39,203 bases of DNA, taken from positions 1 through 39,203 of the forward strand of contig NZ_JAUFPK010000001.1 of NCBI RefSeq assembly GCF_030409225.1, given 5' to 3'. Under the pieces are notes generated by a model. That model was not told the origin of the DNA and did not search any database. It saw nothing but the letters and a program-made list of their open reading frames with translations. The stretch is from Aquisalimonas lutea. Lineage in GTDB: Bacteria > Pseudomonadota > Gammaproteobacteria > Nitrococcales > Aquisalimonadaceae. Shown here piece by piece: positions 9,250 through 22,425 of this stretch. Both the position numbers and the translations under genes were made by a program. Position 1 is the stretch's first letter; each line of letters begins with the position of its first letter.

Positions 9250-10233
9250 GTGGCCCAATCCGCAATCCTCGTTACCGGCGGCGCCGGCTACATCGGCAGC
9301 CATGCCGCCCGCCAGCTCATCGCCCGCGGCGAACGCGTCGTCATCCTGGACAATCTGTCCACGGGCTTCCGGGAAGCGACCGAGGGCGCCGACCTCATCG
9401 AGGGCGACACCGGCGACCAGGCGCTCGTGCGCCGGATCCTGCGGGACTACGCCGTGGATACGGTCATGCACTTCGCCGCCCATACGGTGGTGCCCGAGTC
9501 CGTGGCCGATCCGCTCAAGTACTACCGCAACAACACCAACAACAGCCGCCTGCTCCTCGAAGCCTGCCTGGCGGAGGGCGTCCGGCGCGTGGTGTTCTCG
9601 TCCACCGCCGCGGTCTACGGCGAGGTGGACGGGGACGCGGCCGGCGAGGACAGCCCGCTGGACCCGATCAACCCGTACGGACGGTCCAAGCTGGCCACGG
9701 AGTGGATGCTCCAGGACCTGGCCACCGCCGGAGAGCTCAGCCACGTCAGCCTGCGCTATTTCAACGTCGCCGGCTCATCCCTGGACGGGCGCATCGGCCA
9801 GTCCACGCCCCGGGCGACGCTGCTGATCAAGGTTGCGGCAGAGGCCGCCGCCGGCAGGCGCGAGGGCATGCAGGTCTTCGGCACCGACTACCCCACCCCG
9901 GACGGGACCTGCATCCGCGACTACATCCACGTGGAGGACCTGGCCCACGCCCACGTGCTGGCGCTGGACCACCTGCGCGGCGGCGGCGAGTCGCTGACGC
10001 TCAACTGCGGCTACGGCCACGGCTACAGCGTGCTGGAAGTCCTCGACACGGTGGAGCGCCTCCACGGGGCCCCGCTCAACGTCACCCACGGCGACCGGCG
10101 ACCGGGCGACCCGGCGCGGCTCGTCGCCAACGCCGACCGCATCCGCCGGCGCCTGGGCTGGGAGCCCGCCTACGATGATCTCGACGTCATCGTGCGCACG
10201 GCGCTGCACTGGGAGAACAACCGGCGGTACTAG
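9250..10233 (+). CDS. galE: UDP-glucose 4-epimerase
   Basis: A 327-residue extended short-chain dehydrogenase that interconverts UDP-glucose and UDP-galactose (or the N-acetyl forms) with bound NAD. The NAD motif TGGAGYIGSH lies at residues 9-18, the catalytic pair Tyr143 and Lys147 in NPYGRSK, and RYFNVAGS and the C-terminal NCGYGHGYSVLEV block follow GalE. The start is GTG with AGGGAAGGA ahead. It is followed after 14 bp by dadA, so the two likely share a transcript. UDP-sugars from it could feed lipopolysaccharide or the glycan genes at 30-33 kb; that link is a guess. Confidence 0.95.
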   Translation: MAQSAILVTGGAGYIGSHAARQLIARGERVVILDNLSTGFREATEGADLIEGDTGDQALVRRILRDYAVDTVMHFAAHTVVPESVADPLKYYRNNTNNSRLLLEACLAEGVRRVVFSSTAAVYGEVDGDAAGEDSPLDPINPYGRSKLATEWMLQDLATAGELSHVSLRYFNVAGSSLDGRIGQSTPRATLLIKVAAEAAAGRREGMQVFGTDYPTPDGTCIRDYIHVEDLAHAHVLALDHLRGGGESLTLNCGYGHGYSVLEVLDTVERLHGAPLNVTHGDRRPGDPARLVANADRIRRRLGWEPAYDDLDVIVRTALHWENNRRY

Positions 10234-10247
10234 GGATCGGGGGATCT

Positions 10248-11513
10248 ATGCGCATCATCGTGATCGGCGCCGGGGTGCTCGGGGTAACGTCCGCCTGGTA
10301 TCTCGCCCGCGACGGCCATGACGTCACCGTCGTGGAGCGCGCCTCCCGGCCCGGGGAAGAGACCAGCTTCGCCAACGGCGGCATGCTCCATGCCAGCCAC
10401 GCGGAGCCGTGGAACGCGCCCGGGGTGGTCTGGCAGCTGCTGCGGTGGCTCGGGCGCGAGGACTCGCCGCTGCTGCTGCGTCCCGGCCAGATCCCGCGCC
10501 TGGCCGGCTGGGGCCTCGGTTTCCTGCGCAACAGCACGCGCAAGCGCTTCGAGCAGCACACCGCCGTCAACGCCTCGCTGGCCGTCTACAGCCTGGGCCT
10601 GCTGCGGGATCTGCGCCGGGAGACCGGCATCCGCTACGACGAGGCCGGCAACGGCATTCTCAAGGTCTTCCATGAGCACGAGGCCATGGACAAGGCCCTG
10701 CACGCCTCCCACCTCATGGCGCCGCTGGGCGTGCGCCACTCGGTGCTCGATCCGCGCCAGACCGTCGCCCTGGAGCCGGCGCTGGAGGAGGCCCGCCACC
10801 AGCTGGTCGGCGGCATCTACTACCCCGACGACGAGAGCGGCGACGCCCGGCTGTTCACCGAGCGCCTGGCCGCGCTGGCCGCGGATCGGGGCGTGGACTT
10901 CCGCTACGCCACCGCGGTGGAGCAGCTGCGCCTTGACGGCGGACGCTTCCAGGCCGTGGAGACCTCCAGCGGGCCGCTGCCGGCGGACGCCTGCGTGCTC
11001 GCCGCCGGCAACGACGCCCGCCGGCTGGCCGGCCGCGCGGGCGTGCGCCTGCCCATCTACCCGGTCAAGGGCTATTCCGTGACCCTGCCCCTGCAGGGCT
11101 GGAGCAACCCGCCGGCGATCCCGGTCATCGACGACGCCCGCAAGGTCGTGCTCACCGTCCTCGGCGACCGCGTGCGCCTGGCCGGCACGGCGGAGTTCGC
11201 GGGCTATGACAGCAGCCTGCAGACCCGGCGCGCCGCCACGGTGCTGCGCCAGGCGGCCGGGCTGTTCCCCAGCCTGGGCGAGCACGCGGACGGCTGCGAG
11301 CCCGCCTACTGGGCCGGCCTGCGTCCCATGACCGTGGACGGCCCGCCCATTCTCGGCGCCTCGCCGGTACCCGGCCTGTACCTGAATGCGGGACCGGGGC
11401 ACCTGGGCTGGACCTTCGCCTGCGGCTGCTCGCACGTGGTGGCCGACGTCATCGCCGGGCGTGACCCCGCCATCGCCATGGACGGGCTGGAGCAGCGCCG
11501 CTTCCAGCGCTAG
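10248..11513 (+). CDS. dadA: D-amino acid dehydrogenase-like FAD oxidoreductase
   Basis: A 421-residue member of the DadA branch of the DAO family, which oxidises D-amino acids to 2-oxo acids and passes electrons to the respiratory chain at the inner membrane. The FAD motif VIGAGVLGVTSAW starts at residue 5, the ETSFANGGML segment is typical of DadA, and the C-terminal GLRPMTVDGPPILG and GHLGWTFACGCS blocks bind the flavin. The length is close to E. coli DadA (432). GGGGG precedes the ATG. It follows galE closely, an unusual pairing. Related enzymes include glycine oxidase and sarcosine oxidase, but overall similarity favours DadA. Confidence 0.88.
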   Translation: MRIIVIGAGVLGVTSAWYLARDGHDVTVVERASRPGEETSFANGGMLHASHAEPWNAPGVVWQLLRWLGREDSPLLLRPGQIPRLAGWGLGFLRNSTRKRFEQHTAVNASLAVYSLGLLRDLRRETGIRYDEAGNGILKVFHEHEAMDKALHASHLMAPLGVRHSVLDPRQTVALEPALEEARHQLVGGIYYPDDESGDARLFTERLAALAADRGVDFRYATAVEQLRLDGGRFQAVETSSGPLPADACVLAAGNDARRLAGRAGVRLPIYPVKGYSVTLPLQGWSNPPAIPVIDDARKVVLTVLGDRVRLAGTAEFAGYDSSLQTRRAATVLRQAAGLFPSLGEHADGCEPAYWAGLRPMTVDGPPILGASPVPGLYLNAGPGHLGWTFACGCSHVVADVIAGRDPAIAMDGLEQRRFQR

Positions 11514-11539
11514 TGTCCTGTAACCCAAATGCCACGAAA

Positions 11540-11577
11540 AGCGGCCGGATTGCGTCGGGGCCCGCAATCCGGCCGCT
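11540..11577 (-). terminator. 15-bp perfect hairpin in the dadA/clpB convergent gap
   Basis: Arms at 11540-11554 and 11563-11577 pair perfectly around an 8-nt loop. On the minus strand the stem is followed by TTTT, so it can end clpB-direction transcripts; on the plus strand it may also end dadA transcripts. Confidence 0.7.
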
Positions 11578-11600
11578 GGATTTCAGGGGGAGTCTCACAG

Positions 11601-11643
11601 GCAGCGGCGGAAAGAACCGATGGGCCGTTCCTCCCGCCGCTGC
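11601..11643. terminator. Second hairpin in the dadA/clpB gap
   Basis: GCAGCGGCGG (11601-11610) pairs with CCGCCGCTGC (11634-11643), with a small inner GAAC/GTTC stem. There is no T-run. Confidence 0.4.
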
Positions 11644-11648
11644 TGCAG

Positions 11649-11673
11649 AAATGGCGGCGACATGCCGCCATTT
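11649..11673 (-). terminator. Hairpin directly after clpB
   Basis: AAATGGCGGC (11649-11658) pairs perfectly with GCCGCCATTT (11664-11673) around 5 nt, 15 bp past the clpB stop. On the minus strand it ends in ATTT, a short U-tract. Confidence 0.55.
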
Positions 11674-11688
11674 CAACCGACTCCCGGC

Positions 11689-14283
<2,595 letters not shown>

Positions 14284-14325
14284 GAAATCTGTCCCTCAAA
14301 AGCCTGTGGATATCTCTGACCCACT

Positions 14326-14354
14326 ACATGGGGACAACATGCGGCAAATGGAAG
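14326..14354 (-). promoter_or_regulatory. Candidate heat-shock (sigma32) promoter of clpB
   Basis: On the minus strand CTTCCA (14349-14354) and CCCCATGT (14326-14333) are separated by 15 bp. The -10 fits the sigma32 consensus CCCCATNT exactly and the -35 matches CTTGAA at four of six positions. Confidence 0.75.
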
Positions 14355-14428
14355 ACCGACCCTTTGATGCAGGTCAACGGATACGACGCGTGCGGCAGGG
14401 AAGGCGCTTCCCCCGGGAGCTGCTGCAG

Positions 14429-14446
14429 GAGGGGCTTCAGCCCCGA
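14429..14446. repeat. Palindromic repeat, class C
   Basis: Core GGGGCTTCAGCCCC at 14431-14444, flanked by GGA and GAT. It is the first of several such repeats between clpB and pgeF. Confidence 0.75.
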
Positions 14447-14463
14447 TCACCCGGCGGATGAGG

Positions 14464-14776
14464 CTCTGGAAGGTCGCGGCTGAAGCCGCTCCTACGGCGG
14501 GCGATGGCCGGGATCTTCCGATGCCCGCCGTCATGGCTTCGGGTGGCATTGTGGGAGGGGGCTCAGCCCCGACGGGCCGATGGGCCCGGGCGGGGTGATG
14601 CTCTGGAAGGTCGCGGCTGAAGCCGCTCCTACGGTGGGTGATGGCCGGGATCTTCCGATGCCCGCCGTCATGGCTTCGGGTGGCATTGTGGGAGGGGCTT
14701 TAGCCCCGACGGGCCGATGGGCCCGGGCGGGGTGATGCTCTGGGAGGTCGCGACTGACGTCGCTCCTACGGCGGGC
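14464..14776. repeat. 137-bp tandem repeat, two full copies and one partial
   Basis: Copies start at CTCTGG at 14464, 14601 and 14738, a period of exactly 137. The first two differ at five positions. Each full copy holds one class A palindrome on the minus strand (14473-14495, 14610-14632) and one class C palindrome on the plus strand (14551-14573, 14688-14710), plus about 50 bp of other sequence. In the third, partial copy the class A element is replaced by class B. No gene is visible in 14284-14843. Confidence 0.9.
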
Positions 14777-14836
14777 TACGGGAAAGACTTTCCAGAAACC
14801 CGCCGTAGGAGCGACGTCAGTCGCGACCTCCCAGAG
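14738..14836. repeat. 38-bp perfect inverted repeat (class B palindrome pair)
   Basis: The arms 14738-14775 and 14799-14836 are exact reverse complements separated by 23 bp. Each contains a class B palindrome (14747-14769, 14805-14827), and the loop holds a small GGAAAG/CTTTCC stem. It begins 7 bp past the pgeF stop and may end or stabilise that transcript. Confidence 0.9.
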
Positions 14837-14843
14837 CCTGACA

Positions 14844-15593
14844 CTACCGGCTCCCCTCCTCCGCCAGCCAGATCACCGTCCCCATGCGCCCGGTCTCGCC
14901 GTCGCGGCGATAGGAGAAGAACCGGTCGGCCTCGGCATGGGTGCAGAATCCGCCGCCGGAGACATCCGCCACCCCCAGGCGCCCCAGGCGGCGGCGGCCC
15001 AGCTGGTAGAGGTCGGCATACCAGTGGCCGGGCCGGCTCGCCCGGAACGCCGTCTCGGCGCCGTCATCGGCATCGAGGAAGGCGCTGCGGACCTCGTCGC
15101 CCACCTCGAAATGACCGGGGCCGATGGCCGGCCCCATCCAGGCAACAAGCTCGGCCGGCGCGACATCCAGCGCGGCCACCGTGGCCTCCAGGACACCGCC
15201 GGCGAGACCCCGCCAGCCGGCGTGGGCCACCGCCACGCGGGTACCCGCGCGATCGCACAAGAGCACGGGCAGGCAGTCCGCCGTGAGCACCCCGCAGGGG
15301 AGCCCTGGGCGGTCCGTCCAGACGGCGTCGGCCTCGGGCTCGGGGTCGCTGTCGTGGGCGGCGACCACCCGGGTGCCGTGCACCTGCCGCAGCCAGAACA
15401 CGCGGCCGGGCAACCCGGCCGCCCGGCGCAGGCACTGCTGGTTGCGGGCGACGGCCAGCGGGTTGTCACGGGTATGCCGGCCCAGGTTCAGGCTCGCGTA
15501 CGGCGGGGCGCTGACCCCGCACCGGCGCGTGGTGGACACGCTCTGCACACGGGCGGGCGCCGGCCAGTCGGGTTCGATCCAGGGATGCGTCAT
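14844..15593 (-). CDS. pgeF: Peptidoglycan editing factor / purine nucleoside phosphorylase-like (YfiH)
   Basis: A 249-residue DUF152/YfiH protein of the multicopper-polyphenol-oxidoreductase fold. Motifs in order: RQVHGTRVV, TADCLPVLL, AHAGWRGLAGG, MGPAIGPGHFEVG, and CTHAEADRFFSYRRDG. In E. coli YfiH it removes misincorporated L-Ser from peptidoglycan precursors; homologues also act on purine nucleosides. The His and Cys ligands of the metal site are present. The start overlaps the end of rluD by 4 bp (ATGA), so the two are one operon. The order rluD-pgeF-clpB is also found in E. coli. Confidence 0.94.
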   Translation of the reverse strand: MTHPWIEPDWPAPARVQSVSTTRRCGVSAPPYASLNLGRHTRDNPLAVARNQQCLRRAAGLPGRVFWLRQVHGTRVVAAHDSDPEPEADAVWTDRPGLPCGVLTADCLPVLLCDRAGTRVAVAHAGWRGLAGGVLEATVAALDVAPAELVAWMGPAIGPGHFEVGDEVRSAFLDADDGAETAFRASRPGHWYADLYQLGRRRLGRLGVADVSGGGFCTHAEADRFFSYRRDGETGRMGTVIWLAEEGSR

Positions 15594-16555
15594 GACGCCA
15601 TGCGCCGGTCGTGATCACGCAGTGCCTGCAGCACCGCCTCCATGTCCGCGGGCCGCGGCACCTCCCAGGCCAGCTCGTCGCCGCTGTCCGGGTGCCGGAG
15701 CGCCAGGCGCGCGGCATGCAAGGCCTGCCGCCCGAGACCGCCGAGGGCGGAGCGCACGGCGTCGTCGGCCCCCTTGGGCAGGCGCGGGCGCAGGCCGTAC
15801 ACCGGATCGCCCACCAGCGGGTGCTGCCGGTAGGCCATGTGCACGCGGATCTGGTGCGTGCGGCCCGTCTCCAGGAACACCCGCAGCAGCGTGTGGGCGC
15901 TGAAGCGCTCGCCGATGCGGTAGTGCGTCACGGCCGGGCGGCCCGTGGCCACCACGGCCATGCGCTTGCGGTCCTTCGGATGCCGGGCGATGGGCGCGTC
16001 CACGGTGCCGCCGGCGGTGAACGTGCCCGCTACCAGAGCGTCGTACTCTCGCCCCACCGTCTTGTCCTGCAGCTGCCGGGTCAGCTCCGTATGGGCGCGA
16101 TCCGACAGCGCCACCACGAGAAGCCCGGAGGTATCCTTGTCGATGCGGTGAATGATCCCGCAACGGGGAATGCGCTCGAGGTGAGGATGGCGGTGCAGAA
16201 GCGCATTCTGCAGCGTCCCGGCGGCGTTGCCGGCACCGGGGTGCACCACCAGCCCCGCGGGCTTGTTGACCACCAGCAGGTGCTCGTCCTCGTGCACCAC
16301 ATCCAGGGCCATGGGCTCGGCGACCACGGAGGGCGTGTCACTCTCCACGGACGCGCACACGCGCACGTGCTCGCCCCCGGCCACCTTGTCGCGGCCGCGC
16401 CGGTGGGCCCCGTCGACGGTCACGGCACCGTCCTTGAGCCATTGCTGCAGGCGGCTGCGGGAGTGATCGGGGAAGACGTCCGCCAGGGCGCGATCCAGGC
16501 GCGTACCCGCGGCCTCGGCGGGGATGGTGGCTTCCAGCTCCAGGGGATGGCTCAT
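15590..16555 (-). CDS. rluD: 23S rRNA pseudouridine synthase RluD
   Basis: A 321-residue enzyme that makes pseudouridines in helix 69 of 23S rRNA (1911, 1915, 1917 in E. coli numbering). An N-terminal S4 RNA-binding domain (residues about 18-75, GTRLDRALADVFPDHSRSRL) is followed by the catalytic domain with HRIDKDTSG, placing the catalytic Asp at 139 as in E. coli. The C-terminal LETGRTHQIRVHM block is intact. It diverges from bamD, the arrangement also found in E. coli, and overlaps pgeF by 4 bp. Confidence 0.96.
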   Translation of the reverse strand: MSHPLELEATIPAEAAGTRLDRALADVFPDHSRSRLQQWLKDGAVTVDGAHRRGRDKVAGGEHVRVCASVESDTPSVVAEPMALDVVHEDEHLLVVNKPAGLVVHPGAGNAAGTLQNALLHRHPHLERIPRCGIIHRIDKDTSGLLVVALSDRAHTELTRQLQDKTVGREYDALVAGTFTAGGTVDAPIARHPKDRKRMAVVATGRPAVTHYRIGERFSAHTLLRVFLETGRTHQIRVHMAYRQHPLVGDPVYGLRPRLPKGADDAVRSALGGLGRQALHAARLALRHPDSGDELAWEVPRPADMEAVLQALRDHDRRMAS

Positions 16556-16687
16556 GGGAACTCTGCGACTCGAATCGACACTAAGCGGATGTGTACATGG
16601 ACGCCGCCCTGCGGCGTAACGGAGCCATGATAGCAGTTCCGGCGCCCGGCGGCTGCCGTACGCATTGCCCTGGGCGCCCCTGAATAC

Positions 16688-16717
16688 AGGACACCGGGGG
16701 CGCTGGCACGCTAGAAT
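16688..16717 (+). promoter_or_regulatory. Candidate bamD promoter
   Basis: AGGACA (16688-16693) and TAGAAT (16712-16717) are separated by 18 bp, about 30 bp ahead of the preferred bamD start. The -35 matches consensus at four positions. Confidence 0.4.
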
Positions 16718-16747
16718 AGCGCCTCATTTTTCATGACGGATGGTTTC

Positions 16748-17617
16748 ATGTCTCGCCTTTTCCCCGCACTGCTGCTCGTGCTGGCGATCGTGCTGGCGAT
16801 CGTGCTGACCGCGTGCAGCACGCGCGACACCACGGAGGTCACCGGCTCGAGAATGCCCGACGCCCGCCAGCAGGAGGAGGAGCGGGAGGCCTCGGCGGAC
16901 GAGCTCTACCAGCGGGCGCGCGAGGCCATGGAACGCGGCAACTACCAGACGGCCGCGGAGCGCCTGGAGGATCTCCAGACGCGCTATCCGTTCGGCCGCT
17001 ACTCGCGCCAGGCGCAGCTGGACCTCATCTACGCCTACTTCGAGGCCGGGGAGATGGGCTCGGCCATCAGCGCCGCGGACCGGTTCATCCGCCTCCATCC
17101 GCGCGACGAGAACGTGGCCTACGCCCGCTACATGCGCGGCCGTGCCAACCTCGACCGGGGCAACGACTTTCTCACGCGCACCTTCGACATCGATCGCCGG
17201 ACGCGGGATCCCAACGCCATCCGCGAGGCCTACGCGGATTTCCAGCAGGTAGTGCAGCGATTTCCCGACAGCGAGTACGCCGCCGACGCCGAGGATCGCA
17301 TGATCCGCCTGCGCCAGCACCTCGCCTTCTACGAGATGTATGTCGCGGACTACTACATGCGTCGCGGTGCCTACGTCGCCGCCGCCAACCGGGCCCAGAA
17401 CGTCATCGAGAACTTCCAGGGCACGCCGTCGGTGCGCCATGCCCTGCGCGTGCTCGCGGAAGCCTACGGCCACCTGGAGCTGGACAAGCTGCGCGAGGAC
17501 GTGGTGCGCGTGCTGGAGATGAACTACGCGGACGACCCGGCCCTGCAGGATCCGCTGTTCTCGCCGGGCCTCGGCGAGGGCGAGGCGACGGCCGATACGC
17601 AGGAAAGCGGCTCGTAG
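16748..17617 (+). CDS. bamD: Outer-membrane assembly lipoprotein BamD
   Basis: A 289-residue periplasm-facing lipoprotein of the beta-barrel assembly complex, essential in E. coli. The signal ends in lipobox LTAC (Cys23), followed by TPR repeats; TRYPFGRYSRQAQLDLIYAYF and RYMRGRANLDRGN are characteristic. I chose the ATG at 16748 because GGATGG lies ahead of it and gives a normal lipoprotein signal; an in-frame ATG at 16733 has no binding site. The signal-peptide codons contain a 12-bp tandem repeat from 16778 encoding VLAIVLAI. It diverges from rluD. Confidence 0.95.
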   Translation: MSRLFPALLLVLAIVLAIVLTACSTRDTTEVTGSRMPDARQQEEEREASADELYQRAREAMERGNYQTAAERLEDLQTRYPFGRYSRQAQLDLIYAYFEAGEMGSAISAADRFIRLHPRDENVAYARYMRGRANLDRGNDFLTRTFDIDRRTRDPNAIREAYADFQQVVQRFPDSEYAADAEDRMIRLRQHLAFYEMYVADYYMRRGAYVAAANRAQNVIENFQGTPSVRHALRVLAEAYGHLELDKLREDVVRVLEMNYADDPALQDPLFSPGLGEGEATADTQESGS

Positions 17618-17661
17618 ACGGCGCGCCGCGGGAGTTCCGCCATACCGGTCATAGGACGGCC

Positions 17662-18010
17662 GTAGGAGCGACGTCAGTCGCGACGTTGCAGACAATCCCG
17701 CCACGGGCTCGTCGGGGCTGAAGCCCCTCCCTCAGCATCCTGCACCAGGCGCCGCCGAAGCTGTGTAGGAGCGGCTTCAGCCGCGACCTTGCAGAGTGGT
17801 CGGATTCCCTGGAAGGTCGCGACTGACGTCGCTCCTACCAGGATAATGCCCGCCGTGGGAGCGGCTTCAGCCGCGACTGGTTCCAGAGCCTGTGCGAATC
17901 GCGGCTGAAGCCGCTCCCACAACAGTAGTGGCAGGCGTAGGAGCGACGTGAGTCGCGACGTTCCAGGGAACCTGACGCTCTGCAACGGTCGCGACTCACG
18001 TCGCTCCTAC
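17662..18010. repeat. Cluster of eight palindromic repeats
   Basis: In the 17618-18056 gap I see eight 23-bp elements: class B at 17662-17684 (+), C at 17711-17733 (-), A at 17765-17787 (+), B at 17816-17838 (-), A at 17855-17877 (+), A at 17898-17920 (-), B variant at 17937-17959 (+) and at 17988-18010 (-). The last two pairs form long perfect hairpins. No gene is visible here. The spacing and strand vary, unlike CRISPR. Confidence 0.9.
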
Positions 18011-18056
18011 GGCCGCTCCTGACAGCATCTCTCAAGTGCGACGACGCTGCCCCCGG

Positions 18057-20070
<2,014 letters not shown>

Positions 20071-20100
20071 GCCGGTGCGCTCCATGCCAGGTTCAACAGG

Positions 20101-20125
20101 GCCGCCGCCGCGGGCCGGCGGCGGC
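20101..20125 (-). terminator. GC hairpin between sucD and nadE
   Basis: GCCGCCGCC (20101-20109) pairs with GGCGGCGGC (20117-20125) around 7 nt. There is no T-run, so it may attenuate or stabilise rather than terminate. Confidence 0.35.
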
Positions 20126-20151
20126 GCGGCCGGAACGGCGGGCTCGGGGCG

Positions 20152-21024
20152 TCAGCCCAGCAGCGCCTTCATGCGCTCGCCGATCTCGGCGGGTGAGCGC
20201 ACCGTGGCGACGCCGGCCTTTTCCAGGGCGCCGAACTTGTCGTCCGCGGTCCCCTTGCCGCCGCTGATGATGGCACCCGCGTGCCCCATGCGCTTGCCGG
20301 GAGGCGCCGTGACACCGGCGATGTACGCCACCACGGGCTTGTTGACGTGGGCCCGGATGTACTCGGCGGCCTCCTCCTCGGCGGTGCCGCCGATCTCGCC
20401 CACCATGACCACGCCCTCGGTCTGCGGGTCGTCCTTGAACAGCTCAAGGACGTCCACGAAGGACATGCCCTGGATGGGGTCGCCGCCGATGCCCACGCAG
20501 GTGCTCTGCCCCAGGCCGGCGTCGGTGGTCTGCTTGACCGCCTCGTAGGTCAGGGTGCCGGACCGCGAGACGATGCCGATGCGGCCCTTCTGATGGATGT
20601 GCCCCGGCATGATGCCGATCTTGCAGTCGTCCGGCGTGATGATGCCCGGGCAGTTGGGGCCGATCAGGCGCACGTCGTCGTAGTACGCCAGGGCCGCCTT
20701 GACCTTGAGCATGTCCAGCACCGGGATGCCCTCGGTGATGCAGGCGATGACCTTGATGCCGCCCTCGGCGGCTTCCAGGATCGCGTCGGCGGCGAAGCCA
20801 CCGGGCACGTAGATCATGGAGGCCTGGGCGCCGGTCTCGCGCACGGCGTCCTTCACCGTGTTGAAGATCGGCAGGTCCAGGTGGGTCTCGCCACCGCGGC
20901 CGGGCGTCACGCCGCCGACGATGCGGGTGCCGTACTCCAGGGCCTGGGTCGCGTGGAACGTGCCCTGCTTGCCGGTGAAGCCCTGGACGATGACCTTGGT
21001 GTCCTTGTCGACGAGAATACTCAT
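20152..21024 (-). CDS. sucD: Succinate-CoA ligase, alpha subunit
   Basis: A 290-residue TCA-cycle subunit that forms succinate from succinyl-CoA with nucleotide triphosphate synthesis, in complex with SucC. It begins [20 protein letters not shown], binds CoA through the Rossmann start, and carries the phosphorylated His in [13 protein letters not shown]. The true start is the ATG at 21024 with GAGG nine bases ahead; an open frame continues upstream but does not look like protein of this family. sucC ends 34 bp upstream, so the two are co-transcribed. Confidence 0.97.
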   Translation of the reverse strand: MSILVDKDTKVIVQGFTGKQGTFHATQALEYGTRIVGGVTPGRGGETHLDLPIFNTVKDAVRETGAQASMIYVPGGFAADAILEAAEGGIKVIACITEGIPVLDMLKVKAALAYYDDVRLIGPNCPGIITPDDCKIGIMPGHIHQKGRIGIVSRSGTLTYEAVKQTTDAGLGQSTCVGIGGDPIQGMSFVDVLELFKDDPQTEGVVMVGEIGGTAEEEAAEYIRAHVNKPVVAYIAGVTAPPGKRMGHAGAIISGGKGTADDKFGALEKAGVATVRSPAEIGERMKALLG

Positions 21025-21058
21025 TACAACAACCTCGCAGTGATTCGGTGGCGTGGAC

Positions 21059-22234
<1,176 letters not shown>

Positions 22235-22269
22235 GGTAACGCCCGACCTCCCGAGAAAATGGAACCGCA

Positions 22270-22298
22270 ATTCTCCACCAAAGGCGGCCGCAAATCAA
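22270..22298 (-). promoter_or_regulatory. Candidate sucCD promoter
   Basis: On the minus strand TTGATT (22293-22298) and GAGAAT (22270-22275) are separated by 17 bp, 36 bp upstream of sucC. Confidence 0.5.
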
Positions 22299-22349
22299 AG
22301 CGCACCGCCGGTGCGGAACCACGTCACACCGCCGTGTTTGCTCAACGAC

Positions 22350-22355
22350 TATAAT
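22350..22355 (+). promoter_or_regulatory. Candidate -10 element of the pilSR promoter
   Basis: A perfect TATAAT lies 70 bp upstream of the preferred pilS start; no good -35 is visible. It covers an in-frame ATG at 22354, which argues against that codon as the start. Confidence 0.45.
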
Positions 22356-22425
22356 GCCGCGGCAACTCTCCCGAGATCGGGGGCGGGCGGATGCCCGCCG
22401 GTACAGGGCAGGAGGCTTCGCACCG

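Noticed and set aside
17662..18010. Possible CRISPR array
   Set aside because: The repeats are short palindromes in both orientations and three classes, with uneven spacing, and there are no cas genes.
22354..22425. Earlier ATG start for pilS
   Set aside because: The ATG lies inside a TATAAT box and has no binding site; TTG at 22426 has AGGAGG.
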